NCBI GenBank assembly: GCA_016183935.1
Contig: JACPDR010000013.1
Span: 37,710-101,709 of the forward strand
Direction: 5' to 3'
Origin: Caulobacterales bacterium
Lineage (GTDB): Bacteria; Pseudomonadota; Alphaproteobacteria; Caulobacterales; Caulobacteraceae
DNA length: 64,000 nt
The notes below the pieces were generated by a model. It saw only the letters and a list, made by a program, of their open reading frames with translations, did not search any database and had not been told where the DNA came from. The translations under genes and the position numbers were made by a program. Below, one piece after another: positions 44,031 through 53,798 of this stretch. Position 1 is the stretch's first letter, and the number at the start of each line of letters is the position of its first letter.

Positions 44031-45137
44031 CGCCCTGGGCGCGGCGACCGCCGCATGATCTCCGGCGGCCCGGTTCTTACGTGAGAGGTTGAGCCAGGTC
44101 TGGACGGGACGGTCGAAGGCGTAGCGGAACACGGCGGCGGCGACGAAGGCGCCGGCGAAGCCGACGGACCACAGCGCCCAGCGGACGCCGGACTGCAGGG
44201 CGTCTTGGCCAAGGGCGTCGAGCATGCCGAACCAGACGATGCGGCTCACCTCATTGGTGAGGAACATCGAGAACGACATCAGGGCGAGATGTTCGATCAG
44301 ACGCGAGGGCCGGAGCACGGGGATGGCCCCGGCGGCCCAGATGATCCCCGTCATCAAGCCCAGAGACAGCAGGCTGAAGGCGCCGACCGCCTGGAGGCCG
44401 ACAAGCGCGACGGCGGCGGCCAGCCCGATCGCCCCAGCGAGGCGCGGCGCGACATAGACGCGCGAGCCGTAGTAAGCCGCCGCGACCCCGAGCAGGAACA
44501 GCGGCAGGGCGCGCAGGATGCCGTACCGCATCGGCAGGCGGTAGATCGGATCGCCGAGCCACAGCGAGGCGGCGAGATCGGCGGCGACGACAAGGACCAC
44601 CGCGCCGATCACCACCAGAATCGGCGGCCAGCGCCACACGGAGCGGCAGATCCACGGCAGGAGGAGATAGCAGCCGATCAGGGCCGAGAGTGTCCAGGTC
44701 GGCGCGTTCCACCCCTGCCCGCCCGGCACGCCCCAAGCCTGGACCAGCAACACCTGCGCCGGCAGCTGCGACCAGTCGAACCACCGCGGATTGCTGGGCG
44801 CGACGCCCGCCAGGGCGGCGCCGCCGACGATGGCCACGAGAATGAGGCCGACGACCAGATGGGCCGGAATGACGCGCAGCAGGCGCTGGCGCGTATAGGC
44901 GCGGAGCGACGCCTGTCCGGCGGCGAGGCGGTCGCCGTAGATGCGGGCCAGGACATAGCCGGAGTCGATGATGAAGAAGTCGGTGAGCAGATAGCCGCGG
45001 TCGAACACCGGATGCAACTGCGGCAGCGGGACCGGCGAGGCCTCGCGGAAATGGTAGAGGATGATCAGCGACCCGACGATGAACCGGAGCGCGTCAAGCC
45101 AGCCGCCGCGGGCGATGCGCGGCGGGGATCGATCCAT
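43995..45137 (-). CDS. Acyltransferase-3 family membrane protein
   Basis: 380 aa with about ten membrane segments: GWLDALRFIVGSLIILYHFREAS (R-x10-H), a short FFIIDSGYVLARIYG in place of the usual FFxLSGF, and NAPTWTLSALIGCYLLLPW. The weakened motif (D-S-G instead of L-S-G) makes activity less certain. The start is at ATG 45137; another ATG 8 codons upstream is equally possible. It is distinct from the acyltransferase at 37743. It lies at the end of the long minus-strand czc series. Confidence 0.8.
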   Translation of the reverse strand: MDRSPPRIARGGWLDALRFIVGSLIILYHFREASPVPLPQLHPVFDRGYLLTDFFIIDSGYVLARIYGDRLAAGQASLRAYTRQRLLRVIPAHLVVGLILVAIVGGAALAGVAPSNPRWFDWSQLPAQVLLVQAWGVPGGQGWNAPTWTLSALIGCYLLLPWICRSVWRWPPILVVIGAVVLVVAADLAASLWLGDPIYRLPMRYGILRALPLFLLGVAAAYYGSRVYVAPRLAGAIGLAAAVALVGLQAVGAFSLLSLGLMTGIIWAAGAIPVLRPSRLIEHLALMSFSMFLTNEVSRIVWFGMLDALGQDALQSGVRWALWSVGFAGAFVAAAVFRYAFDRPVQTWLNLSRKNRAAGDHAAVAAPRASGTVVAAEHAS

Positions 45138-45196
45138 TGGCTCTTGGGCGGCGCGGCGCATCCCCGAACCGTAGCGGGGAAGCGGCCAAGGAAAGG

Positions 45197-45586
45197 TTAT
45201 CGCCAAGGCCACGCCGGCCCGCCCGGATGGAGCAGCGCCATCCCGGCCGTCAGGGCGATCGCCAGACCCACGCCGGTGACGATCCGGGGCCGGCCGCGCC
45301 GGGCGCTGACCAGACAGGTCGCGCCGAGCAGGACCAGGAATCCGCCATAGCCAAGGTAGAGCGGCAGCTTGAAGACGCCGACCATCCTCAGGCCGAGGAA
45401 AAGCGCGCTTCCGACGGCCAGCGCCAAGCCGACCAGCGCCGTCACGAGGTCGAGCACTGGCCTGGGCGGCTCCGGTCTCCTGCGCCGCCGCCCGCGGCGC
45501 TTGCTGTAGGGTCTTTCGATCCAGCCCGGACTTCGCCCGCGGATCGTCAGCCTCTTGCCGCCCACGCTTGCACCCTCCTTCGGCAC
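45197..45586 (-). CDS. Small membrane protein, unknown
   Basis: 129 aa. An Arg-rich N-terminus (YSKRRGRRRRRPE) is followed by three predicted membrane helices (LDLVTALVGLALAVGSALFLG, LYLGYGGFLVLLGATCLV, IVTGVGLAIALTAGMALL). No family recognised. It starts 6 nt after czcD, so it is probably co-transcribed. Confidence 0.6.
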   Translation of the reverse strand: MPKEGASVGGKRLTIRGRSPGWIERPYSKRRGRRRRRPEPPRPVLDLVTALVGLALAVGSALFLGLRMVGVFKLPLYLGYGGFLVLLGATCLVSARRGRPRIVTGVGLAIALTAGMALLHPGGPAWPWR

Positions 45587-45592
45587 CCCAAG

Positions 45593-46504
45593 TCAGCGAT
45601 GCCCGTCGTCGGCATCGCCGCAGGGCTCCGTCTCGGTCTGGACGGTGCAGTGGTGGATGTCGAACCGCTGTTCGAGCAGCGCGGCTACAGCCACGCGCAC
45701 CGCCTCCGGCTCCGCGCCCGCTGTGAGGACCACATGGACGGTGCAGCTCGACTGATCTGCGCCCGAGACCCAGACATGAAGGTCGTGCACGCTGTCGACG
45801 CCGTCGATCGCCGAGATGGCGCCGCGCACCTCGCCGAGCACCATGCCGCGCGGCGCGCCTTCCAGCAGGATGTGGGTGGTGTCGCGCAGCAGGATCCAGG
45901 TGCGCGGCAGGACCCACAGGCCGATGCCGATGGCGACGATCGGATCGACCCAGCGCCAGTCCGTCAGGGTGATGACGATGGCGGCGACGATGACGCCCAG
46001 CGAGCCGAGCATGTCGGCCCAGACCTCGAGATAGGCGCCCTTGATGTTGAGGCTCTTGTCCTTGCCCGCCGCCAGCACCCGCATGGCGATCAGGTTCACC
46101 ACGAGACCGATCGAGGCCACGGCGAGCATGCCGATCGACCCCACCGGTTCGGGTGCGAAGATCCGCTTGATTCCTTCGTAAAAGACGTAGCCGGCGACGA
46201 CGAACAGCAGCACGGCGTTGAAGGCGGCGGCGAGGATCTCGAAGCGGCGATAGCCGAAGGTGCGCTTGTCGTCGGCCGCCCGCTGGCCGACCTTGATAGC
46301 GACCAGGGCGATCGCGAGCGCGGCCGCGTCGGTGAACATGTGCGCCGCGTCGGACAGCAGCGCCAGGCTGTTGAAGTAGAGGCCGCCGATGATCTCGGCG
46401 ACGAGGAAGGTCCCGGTCAGCGCCAGGGCGATCGTCAGCTGGCGCGAATTGGCGCCCGCCGTGTGATCGTGTTTTTCGCGTGTCTTGTGGGCGTGTGCCG
46501 CCAT
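45593..46504 (-). CDS. czcD: CDF zinc/cadmium exporter CzcD
   Basis: 303 aa. A His-rich cytosolic N-terminus (AAHAHKTREKHDH) is followed by six membrane helices with SDAAHMFTDAAAL (H-x3-D) and EVWADMLGSLGVIVAA, the paired TM2/TM5 metal-site motifs. The cytosolic C-terminal domain (VHDLHVWVSGADQSSCTVHV) binds regulatory metal. It exports Zn, Cd or Co from cytosol to periplasm, feeding the CzcCBA pump encoded just upstream. Confidence 0.92.
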   Translation of the reverse strand: MAAHAHKTREKHDHTAGANSRQLTIALALTGTFLVAEIIGGLYFNSLALLSDAAHMFTDAAALAIALVAIKVGQRAADDKRTFGYRRFEILAAAFNAVLLFVVAGYVFYEGIKRIFAPEPVGSIGMLAVASIGLVVNLIAMRVLAAGKDKSLNIKGAYLEVWADMLGSLGVIVAAIVITLTDWRWVDPIVAIGIGLWVLPRTWILLRDTTHILLEGAPRGMVLGEVRGAISAIDGVDSVHDLHVWVSGADQSSCTVHVVLTAGAEPEAVRVAVAALLEQRFDIHHCTVQTETEPCGDADDGHR

Positions 46505-46559
46505 GGCCTTCCGTCCTCCCTGTCGAGACATGTTGAAGCGCTGGCCGGTCGATCCGGTC

Positions 46560-46898
46560 CTAACGCGGTTCCGCCGAGGTCGGCTGCGGCCAACGCAGGA
46601 CCTCGACCGCTTCGAGGGTGACCGGCCCCAGGTGTTCGAGGTCGGACAGCGTCTCCAGGAAGGCCCGAAGCCTGGACTCCTGATCGAGCAGCTCGATGAT
46701 CAGGGCCTGGTCGTCGTCCAGCAAATGGCGGCGATGGAGGTGCGGGGTGTGGCCGAAGCCGACCAGGGCCCGCAGCACGGTCGCCCCGGCGACGCCGGCC
46801 GACCGCGCGCGTTCGGTGACGATCTCGAAGACCTTGCGGTCCCCGAAATAGGCGGCCTCGTCGGTGTAGAGTCTCATCAGCTTGATAGGGTCGGGCAT
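46560..46898 (-). CDS. DUF190 protein
   Basis: 112 aa. It matches DUF190: KLMRLYTDEAAYFGDRKVFEIVTERARSAGVAGATVLRALVGFG, then LLDDDQALIIELLDQESRL. The fold is related to PII-like signalling proteins; nucleotide or ligand binding is possible. It is commonly linked to czc and crcB genes. It lies 55 nt after czcA and before czcD on the same strand. Confidence 0.85.
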   Translation of the reverse strand: MPDPIKLMRLYTDEAAYFGDRKVFEIVTERARSAGVAGATVLRALVGFGHTPHLHRRHLLDDDQALIIELLDQESRLRAFLETLSDLEHLGPVTLEAVEVLRWPQPTSAEPR

Positions 46899-46918
46899 GG
46901 ATGCCTCCTGGGTGGGAG

Positions 46919-46947
46919 GTCCCCGCCGCCGACGAGGCGGCGGGGAC
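46919..46947 (-). other. Hairpin between czcA and DUF190
   Basis: A perfect 12-bp stem (GTCCCCGCCGCC / GGCGGCGGGGAC) with a 5-nt loop starts just after the czcA stop. No T-run follows, so it may stabilise the czcCBA mRNA or attenuate readthrough to DUF190-czcD. Confidence 0.5.
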
Positions 46948-46953
46948 CCGGGA

Positions 46954-49900
46954 CTATTCCGCCGGGACCGGCTCGGCGGCCGGCGCTTCGGTGGGTTTGG
47001 ACCGCCGTCCTTCGGTCAGACCGAGGACCAGCCGGCTCATGGCGGGCAGGACGAGAAGCGTCAGCAGGGTCGCCGTGATCAGGCCGCCAATCACGACCAT
47101 GGCCAGAGGCTTCTGCACCTCGGCCCCGGTGCCATGGGCCAGGGCCATGGGCACGAAGCCGATGGCCGGGACCAGTCCGGTCATGATCACGGGGCGCACC
47201 CGCTCCATGCAGCCCTCGATGATGGACCGCGAGAGCTCCATACCGGCGTCGAGCCGTTGCCGGATGGAGGACATGACCACCAGGCCGTTCAGCACCGCCA
47301 CGCCGGCCAGGCAGATGAAGCCCACCGCCGCCGAGACCGAGAAGGAGATGCCGGTCAGGGCCAGGGCGAAGACCCCGCCCGCCAACCCCAGCGGCACGGT
47401 CAGGAAGACCGCCACGGCCCGCCCGAACGTCCCCACGGCCAGGAACAGCACCGCGAAGATGGCCAGGAAGCAGATCGGGACCACCAGCGACAGCCGGTCC
47501 GAGGCCGCCTTGAGGTTCTGGAACTGGCCGCCCCACTCGATCCACGACCCGGCCGGCAGGGCGACGGCCTCGACCTTGGGCGTGGCCTCGTTCACGAACG
47601 AGCCGACATCGCGGCCCCGGACGTTGGCTTGGACCACGACCCGGCGCTTGCCGTTCTCGCGGCTGATCTGGTTCAGCCCCTCGGCGAAGCGGAACGAGGC
47701 GACCTGGCGAAGGGGGACGGACGCGCGGATGCGGCCCTCCGCTTCCGGCAGCATCACCGGGATGGCGCCGAGTGCGTCCATGTCATTGCGGCTGGCGCCG
47801 GGCACGCGCACCACCACGTCGAAGCGGCGGTCGCCCTCGAACAGCTGCCCGGCCTCGCGGCCGCCCATGGCGGCGGCGACCGTATCGGCGACCTCCTCCA
47901 CGGTCAGGCCGAACCGCGCGATGGCGGCCCGGTCGAAGGTAACGTCCAGGGACGGCGCCCCGTCGGTTTGCTCGACCTTGACGTCAGCCGCCCCCGGGGT
48001 GGCGTTCAGCTGGGCCGCGATCTGGTTGGCCGTCGCGGTCAGCTGGTCGAGATCGTCGCCGTAGATCTTGATGGCGACGTCGCCCCGCACGCCGGCGATC
48101 AGTTCGTTGAAGCGCAGCTCGATCGGCTGGCTCAGCTCATATCCCTGACCGACCTGGGCGTTGGCCGCGGCCTCCACCCGCTCGATGACATCCTCCTTGG
48201 TGTTCACCCCTTCAGGCCACTCATCCTGCGGTTTCAGGATGATGAATCCGTCCGAGATGTTGGGCGGCATCGGGTCGGTGGCCACCTCGGCGGTCCCGGT
48301 CTTGGAGAACATCAGCTCGACTTCCGGCAGGGCGGCGACAGCCCGCTCGACACCGCGCTGCATCCGGATCGACTGCTCGACCGCGGTCGAGGGCACGCGT
48401 TGCGACGCCATCGCCAGGTTGCGTTCGTCGAGAGTCGGGATGAACTCCTGTCCCAGCATGCTGAAGATCACCCCGGCGACGGCGAACAGGGCGAGACCGC
48501 CGCCGACGAAGGGCCAGGGCCGGGCCACGGCCTGGCGAAGCACGGGTTCGTATTTCGCCTTGATCCAGCGAATGACGAAGACGTCCTTCTCGGAGACCTT
48601 GTTGCGCATCACCACCGCGACCATGGCCGGGATGAAGGTGATGGACAGGATGAAGGCGGCGACCAGAGCCAGCATCAAGGTGATGGCCATGGGCGAGAAG
48701 GTCTTGCCCTCGACCCCCTGGAAGGTCAGCAGCGGCGCGAAGACCAGAAGGATGATGGCCTGACCATAGACGGTCGGCTTGATCATCTCCTGAGTGGCGA
48801 TGGTGGTCTCCTCGAGCCGCTCGCGCAGGGTCAACAGACGGCCTTCATGGTGCTGCCGCTCGGACAGGCGCCGCAGGCAGTTCTCGATGATGATGACCGA
48901 GCCATCGACGATCAGACCGAAGTCCAGCGCCCCGAGGCTCATCAGGTTTCCCGACACTCCGAGGTAATTCATGCCGATGGCGGTCATGAAGAAGGAGATC
49001 GGGATGATCGCCACCGCGATCAGGGCCGCCCGAACGTTGCCGAGCAGCAGGAACAGGGCTCCGGCCACCAGGATCGCGCCCTCGATGAGGTTGCGCTGGA
49101 CGGTCGAGATCGTCGCGTTGACCAGCTTGGAGCGATCCAGAACGGGCGTGACCTTGATTCCCGGCGGCAGGGATCGGACCGTCGTCTCCAGCTGCTCGCC
49201 GACCGCGCGGGCCACGGTGCGGCTGTTCTCGCCGATCAGCATCAGGGTGGTGCCGATGACGACCTCGTGACCGTTCATGGTGGCGCCGCCGGTGCGCAGA
49301 TCGCCCCCGAGACTGACGGTGGCGACATCGCGAACCGCGACGGGCACGCCGCCCCGGGTGGCGACGATGGCCTCCTCAATCTGACTGAGGCTGCGGATGC
49401 GGGCGTCGGCCCGCACCAGATAGGCCTCGCCGCCACGCTCGACGAAGTTGGCGCCGACCGAAAGGTTGGCGGCCTCCAACCCCTGCGCCAGTTCGCTGTA
49501 GGAGACGCCGTACTGGGCCAGACGCGTCGGGTCGGGCTCGACGACATACTGTTTCTCGAAGCCGCCGATCGTGTCGACGCCTGCGACCCCGTTCACGGTG
49601 CGCAGTTGCGGCGCAATGATCCAGTCCTGCACGGTCCTGAGATAGGCCGCGCGCGAGACGTCGTCGGTCAATCGATCGCCTTCGGGCGTCAGGAACGACC
49701 CGTCGGACTGCCAGCCCGGCTGCCCGTTGCGCACGGTCGCGCCGCGACCGCCCGGGTTCTCGTAGTCGATGGCGTACATGAACACTTCGCCCAGGCCCGT
49801 GGTAACGGGCCCCATCTGGGGCTGGACCCCCTCGGGCAGGCTTTCCTGGGCCTGGACGAGGCGTTCGCTGACCTGCTGCCGCGCGAAATAGAGGTTGACG

Positions 49901-50199
49901 TTCTCCTCGAAGATCACGGTGACCTGCGAGAAGCCGTTGCGCGACAGGGATCGGGTCGATTGCAGGCCGGGGATGCCGGCCATGGCGGTCTCGACCGGGA
50001 AGGTCACGCGTTTCTCGATCTCGACCGGCGAGAGCGAGGCGTCGGAGGTGTTGATCTGCACCTGATTGTTGGTGATGTCCGGCACGGCGTCGATCGGCAG
50101 CCGGGTCAGTTGCCACGCGCCGTAGGTGGAGACGATCAGCACGAGCGCGATGATCATCCATCGCGCCCGAACCGACAGGGCCATGAGGTTAGCGATCAT
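46954..50199 (-). CDS. czcA: Co/Zn/Cd RND efflux pump CzcA
   Basis: 1081 aa HME-RND transporter. It starts MIANLMALSVRARWMIIALVLIVS and carries the HME1 motif GALDFGLIVDGSVIIIEN, whose Asp/Asp/Glu residues mark divalent-cation (CzcA) transporters. It lacks the Met relay of the CusA at 13006. It works with CzcB and CzcC to expel Zn, Cd and Co from the periplasm. It starts 3 nt after czcB. Large + strand open frames over it are antisense shadows. Confidence 0.94.
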   Translation of the reverse strand: MIANLMALSVRARWMIIALVLIVSTYGAWQLTRLPIDAVPDITNNQVQINTSDASLSPVEIEKRVTFPVETAMAGIPGLQSTRSLSRNGFSQVTVIFEENVNLYFARQQVSERLVQAQESLPEGVQPQMGPVTTGLGEVFMYAIDYENPGGRGATVRNGQPGWQSDGSFLTPEGDRLTDDVSRAAYLRTVQDWIIAPQLRTVNGVAGVDTIGGFEKQYVVEPDPTRLAQYGVSYSELAQGLEAANLSVGANFVERGGEAYLVRADARIRSLSQIEEAIVATRGGVPVAVRDVATVSLGGDLRTGGATMNGHEVVIGTTLMLIGENSRTVARAVGEQLETTVRSLPPGIKVTPVLDRSKLVNATISTVQRNLIEGAILVAGALFLLLGNVRAALIAVAIIPISFFMTAIGMNYLGVSGNLMSLGALDFGLIVDGSVIIIENCLRRLSERQHHEGRLLTLRERLEETTIATQEMIKPTVYGQAIILLVFAPLLTFQGVEGKTFSPMAITLMLALVAAFILSITFIPAMVAVVMRNKVSEKDVFVIRWIKAKYEPVLRQAVARPWPFVGGGLALFAVAGVIFSMLGQEFIPTLDERNLAMASQRVPSTAVEQSIRMQRGVERAVAALPEVELMFSKTGTAEVATDPMPPNISDGFIILKPQDEWPEGVNTKEDVIERVEAAANAQVGQGYELSQPIELRFNELIAGVRGDVAIKIYGDDLDQLTATANQIAAQLNATPGAADVKVEQTDGAPSLDVTFDRAAIARFGLTVEEVADTVAAAMGGREAGQLFEGDRRFDVVVRVPGASRNDMDALGAIPVMLPEAEGRIRASVPLRQVASFRFAEGLNQISRENGKRRVVVQANVRGRDVGSFVNEATPKVEAVALPAGSWIEWGGQFQNLKAASDRLSLVVPICFLAIFAVLFLAVGTFGRAVAVFLTVPLGLAGGVFALALTGISFSVSAAVGFICLAGVAVLNGLVVMSSIRQRLDAGMELSRSIIEGCMERVRPVIMTGLVPAIGFVPMALAHGTGAEVQKPLAMVVIGGLITATLLTLLVLPAMSRLVLGLTEGRRSKPTEAPAAEPVPAE

Positions 50200-50202
50200 G
50201 GT

Positions 50203-51363
50203 CTAGTGCTCCACTTCGCCTGCGCCCAGCGCGGCCTTCAGCAGGAAGGCGTTGCGGGCCGCGATCGTCTGGCCGGATCGCAGGCCCGAGGTGATCTGGG
50301 CGCGTCCCGCGCTGCGCTGGCCGACGATGACCGGCGCGGCCGTGAACCCCGTGGCCGTTCTGACGAAGACCACGTCGCGGCCCTCGACCGTCTGGATGGC
50401 TTCCTCGGGCACGGAAAGTCCGCCCGACGTCTGCGCATCGCGCGTGTAGATTCGCGCCGAGACCGCTTGGCCGGGCCGCAGCCCGCCGACCCCGGAGAGG
50501 CTCAGGATGACGGTGGCGGAGCGGCTCTCGGCGTCGACCCCCGGGGTGATCGAACGGACCGTCGCCGGCACCTCGCCCTCCGGCAAACTGATGCTGGCGC
50601 GGTCGCCCGAGGCGATCCGGGCCGCGTCCTCCGCTGAGACCGCCGCTTCGATCTCGATCTGGCTGGCGTTGGCGACACGGAACAGCTCGGTCCCCGCCGT
50701 GACGAAGGCGCCGAGAGTGGCGTCCGCCGCCGTCACCCGACCGCTGATCGGGCTGACCACGCCGGTGCTGCGGCCGTCGCTGGAGACCCGGGCCGCCGCC
50801 GCCGCGGACGAGGTCCGCCGCGATTCCGCCTCGGCCTCGGCCAGGACGGTCTGGGCGGCTTCCAGATCCTGGCGCGCGGTGATCTGGGCGTCGAACAGCC
50901 GCTGTTCGCGCGCCAGCGCCTGACGGGCCGCAGTGAGACGGGCCTGGGCCGCCGAGCGTTCGGCGGCGATGGTCGAGGCCTCGCGGCTCTCGATCAGGGC
51001 CACGGTCTGGCCGGCGCGCACGCTGTCGCCCAGGCGCAGGGAGACCCGGCTGATCACGCCGTCGGCGCGGGCCGCGAGTACGGCTTCGCCCTGGGGGGTT
51101 CCGACCACGGTGCCCTGGGCCACGATCTCGGCGCTCAGCGCACCGCTGCCCACGGGGGCCAGGACAATGCCGGCGGCCTGGATGCGCGCGGCGTCCATCT
51201 CGAGGGCCTCGCCCGCGCCGTGCGCTTCCTCTTCTTCGGCCTGCGCCTCGGGAGCGGCCTCCGGACCACGGGTCACGGTCCAGACGGCGTATCCGCCGCC
51301 GAGGATGATCACAGCGGCCGCGGCCCCCGCCAGGAGGCGCTGCTGGTTCGTCAGTCTCTTCAT
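50203..51363 (-). CDS. czcB: RND periplasmic adaptor CzcB
   Basis: 386 aa. It has an N-terminal membrane anchor (LLAGAAAVIILGGGYAVW), an acidic/His stretch (AEEEEAHGAGEA) and membrane-fusion-protein domains: VLAARADGVISRVSLRLGDSVRAGQTVALIES, then a coiled-coil hairpin and SPISGRVTAADATLGAFVTAGTELFRV. It lacks the Met-rich CusB site. It bridges CzcA and CzcC and overlaps czcC by 4 nt. Confidence 0.92.
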   Translation of the reverse strand: MKRLTNQQRLLAGAAAAVIILGGGYAVWTVTRGPEAAPEAQAEEEEAHGAGEALEMDAARIQAAGIVLAPVGSGALSAEIVAQGTVVGTPQGEAVLAARADGVISRVSLRLGDSVRAGQTVALIESREASTIAAERSAAQARLTAARQALAREQRLFDAQITARQDLEAAQTVLAEAEAESRRTSSAAAAARVSSDGRSTGVVSPISGRVTAADATLGAFVTAGTELFRVANASQIEIEAAVSAEDAARIASGDRASISLPEGEVPATVRSITPGVDAESRSATVILSLSGVGGLRPGQAVSARIYTRDAQTSGGLSVPEEAIQTVEGRDVVFVRTATGFTAAPVIVGQRSAGRAQITSGLRSGQTIAARNAFLLKAALGAGEVEH

Positions 51364-52619
51364 TGGGTGGGCCCTTCGGTTTCGGTGGCGCGGGTCAGGG
51401 CGGCGACGGCTTGCGCGCGCTCAAGCTCCGCGGTGATCATGTCGGCCTGCAGGGTGTTCAGCGCCTCTTCGGCGTCGAGCACGTCCAGCAGGGTGAAGCG
51501 GCCGGCCGAGAAGCCTTCTCGCGCGATGCGCACGGCCTCCAGCGCCTCGGGTTCAGCCTGGTTTTCCAGGAAGGCGAGACGGGCCTCGGCCGTGCGCAGG
51601 GCGGCCTGGGCGTCGCGCGTGCGCCGGATCGACCCGGCCAGGGCGGCGTTGCGGCGGGCCTCGGCGCCGGTCCGCTCGGCGTTCGCGGCGGCGATATTGC
51701 CCTGGTTGCGATCAAAGAGGCCGATCGGCATGGAGGCGCCGACCACCAGCGCCGTGTCGTCCGTGCCGCGGAACTGACGGGCGCCGACGCTGACCGTCAC
51801 ATCGGGGCGCGACAGGGTCCGTTCACGGTCCACGACCGCGATCGAGGTCGCGACCTCCGCCTCGGCCAGACGCACGTCCAGCGCGGTCGCCGGATCGATA
51901 ACCGCCTCGGGCGCGGGCCCGGTCCCGGATGCGACCGGCTCGGGCAGATCGTCGCTGCCGCCCCAGAGGGCGGCGAGCGCCCGCTGGGCTTCCGCATACT
52001 CGGCCTCGGCGGCTCGAACACGGCCGACCGCTTCCAGGGCGGAGGTGCGGGCCCTCAGCGCCCGCAGCGGCGGTTCCCGGCCGGCGTCGACGAGTTCGGT
52101 CGCGATGGTCTGGAGATTGTCCGCGCGCAGGAACTGTTCGCGGGCCAGTTCGACCCGCCGGCTGTCGGCCCAGGCTTCGGCATAGGCGTCACGCACCTGC
52201 TGCTGCAGGTCCGCCCGTGCGACCGCCAGACGCAGGCGCGCGGCGTCCACCTCGGCCTGGGCGGCGCGCTCACGCGCCGGCCGCTTGCCGCCGAGTTCGA
52301 ACCGCTGCCCCACGCTGAGGGTGCTTTCAGCGTCATCGACGCCGGAGAAACCGCCGGTGCCGGCGAAATTCTCGACCTCCAGGCCAAGCTCCGGATTCGG
52401 CCGGAAGCCGGCCTGCTGGGCCCGCCCCAAGGCGGCGGCCACATCGGCTTCGGCCGCGGCGAGCGTCGGCGATGAGGCGGAGGCGCGGGCCAGCGCTTCG
52501 GCCAGGGTGACGGGTTCGGCGAAGGCTGACCCCGGGGCCAGCATGGCCAGGATCGCCGCGAGGGCGACCGCGGCTCCGCCAGCCGCGACGTGCGGCAGAC
52601 GGCGATTAGGGGATGGCAT
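51360..52619 (-). CDS. czcC: TolC-family outer-membrane protein CzcC
   Basis: 419 aa. A signal peptide (AVALAAILAMLAPGSAFAEP) precedes outer-membrane factor repeats (VTLAEALARASASSPTLAAAEADV, then LSVGQRFELGGKRPARE and GRFTLLDVLDAEEALNTLQADM). The ATG at 52619 begins the leader; longer frames are filler. It forms the outer-membrane duct of CzcCBA. It follows the small secreted His/Cys protein by 55 nt. Confidence 0.9.
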   Translation of the reverse strand: MPSPNRRLPHVAAGGAAVALAAILAMLAPGSAFAEPVTLAEALARASASSPTLAAAEADVAAALGRAQQAGFRPNPELGLEVENFAGTGGFSGVDDAESTLSVGQRFELGGKRPARERAAQAEVDAARLRLAVARADLQQQVRDAYAEAWADSRRVELAREQFLRADNLQTIATELVDAGREPPLRALRARTSALEAVGRVRAAEAEYAEAQRALAALWGGSDDLPEPVASGTGPAPEAVIDPATALDVRLAEAEVATSIAVVDRERTLSRPDVTVSVGARQFRGTDDTALVVGASMPIGLFDRNQGNIAAANAERTGAEARRNAALAGSIRRTRDAQAALRTAEARLAFLENQAEPEALEAVRIAREGFSAGRFTLLDVLDAEEALNTLQADMITAELERAQAVAALTRATETEGPTQ

Positions 52620-52674
52620 AGGTCCTGTTTCCCAGATGGTTGACGTGGAGGGCGCGCGTTCGCGCGCGATCCCG

Positions 52675-53022
52675 TCAGCCTCTGGGGGGGCGGTCCGGAC
52701 CTGTGGGTTTGCGCGACGCCAGAGGATCGGCCGGTCGCAGGGGGCTGGGCTCACGATCCTTCGAGGTCGGGGTCAGCGCATCGGGCGTCTGAGCCGTGGC
52801 GACGCCGCTGTGATGGCAATGTCCGTGGGAGCAGATCGCGTGCGGGTCAGACCGGCCGGTGTCATCCGGATCGGACGGCGTGTCCGCGATCGTTTCCGAG
52901 GCGTGGGTCATGGCTTCCGGCGCGCAGGTGGCGGCCTCGACGGTGGAGACCAGGACGAACAGGGCGAAGAACGACGCGAGCAGCGCCGCCATCCAACCCT
53001 GTCTGACCGAGAAAAATCCCAT
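52675..53022 (-). CDS. Small secreted His/Cys protein ahead of czcCBA
   Basis: 115 aa from ATG 53022 (a second ATG 10 codons later). A signal-type helix MAALLASFFALFVLVSTVEA leads to a mature chain with ATCAPEAMTHAS, then a metal-site-like HAICSHGHCHH and a Pro/Lys/Arg-rich tail. Its place before czcC is that of CzcI, a small periplasmic regulator in Czc systems, although sequence similarity is not established. Compare 18939..19301 before cusCBAF. Confidence 0.65.
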   Translation of the reverse strand: MGFFSVRQGWMAALLASFFALFVLVSTVEAATCAPEAMTHASETIADTPSDPDDTGRSDPHAICSHGHCHHSGVATAQTPDALTPTSKDREPSPLRPADPLASRKPTGPDRPPRG

Positions 53023-53120
53023 GGCGTCCCATAACACGGTAAGCCGCCACTTCAATCGCACCATCGTCGCAGGGCGGCTCTGCGCCCGTCGTCCGGCCGT
53101 CCGGGCCCGCTCCGCCGGCT

Positions 53121-53771
53121 TCACGCGGCGTCTCGCAGTTCCTGCCGCGATTGGCGGATGATCGACCAGGCCGACTGCAGGAAGATCAGGGCGAGGACGG
53201 CGCCCGCGATCAGGTCCGGCCAGCGCGAGGCGGTCAGCCAGACCAGGCCGCCGGCCGCCGCGACCACCAGGCTTTCGATCAGGTCGTTGCGCGTGCAGAG
53301 CCAGACCGAGCGGACGTTGGCGTCGCCATCACGGTGGCGCACCAGCAGAAGGGCGGCCACGGCGTTGGCGAGGAAGCCGAACAGGCCGAGGCCGGTGATC
53401 ACCGTCCCCTCGGGCGGGGCGCCGGACAGGGCCCGCCACACGGCGAAGCCGAGGATGACGACGGCCAGAAGGGCCAGGCTCGCGCCCTTGAGGAGGGCCG
53501 CGCCCGAGCGCACCCGGACCGACTTGCCGATGGCCCACAGGCTGATTGCGTAGGTCGCGCTGTCGGCGAGGAAGTCGAGGGCGTTGGCCCCAAGGGCGGC
53601 GGAGCCCTGGATCACCGCCCCGCCGGCGACCGCCAGAAAGGCTGCCGCATTGATCGCGATGACGGCCAGAAGGATGCGGCGGTAGGCCGGAGACGCGCCG
53701 TCGAACTTCACCGGCGCGCCGCAGCCGCAGCCCGTGGCCGCAGGAGGGTCCGAGATCAGGGGTTCGGTCAT
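53121..53771 (-). CDS. CDF-family cation transporter, short form
   Basis: 216 aa, about six membrane helices without the large C-terminal domain of CzcD. It has a Cys pair near the N-terminus (TGCGCGAPV), ALDFLADSATYAISLWAI (the first metal site is D-x3-D instead of H-x3-D) and CTRNDLIESLVVAAAGGLVWL. It is a cation exporter related to MerR-regulated CDF proteins. GGAG lies 7 nt before ATG 53771. It is the first gene downstream of the MerR-type promoter at 53799, so it may head the czc transcript. Confidence 0.85.
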   Translation of the reverse strand: MTEPLISDPPAATGCGCGAPVKFDGASPAYRRILLAVIAINAAAFLAVAGGAVIQGSAALGANALDFLADSATYAISLWAIGKSVRVRSGAALLKGASLALLAVVILGFAVWRALSGAPPEGTVITGLGLFGFLANAVAALLLVRHRDGDANVRSVWLCTRNDLIESLVVAAAGGLVWLTASRWPDLIAGAVLALIFLQSAWSIIRQSRQELRDAA

Positions 53772-53798
53772 TGCGGCTCCGGCGATCCTTGGATGACC

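Noticed and set aside
46882..50637. 1251-codon + strand open frame opposite czcA
   Set aside because: Antisense shadow of czcA and the end of czcB; crosses the hairpin after czcA.
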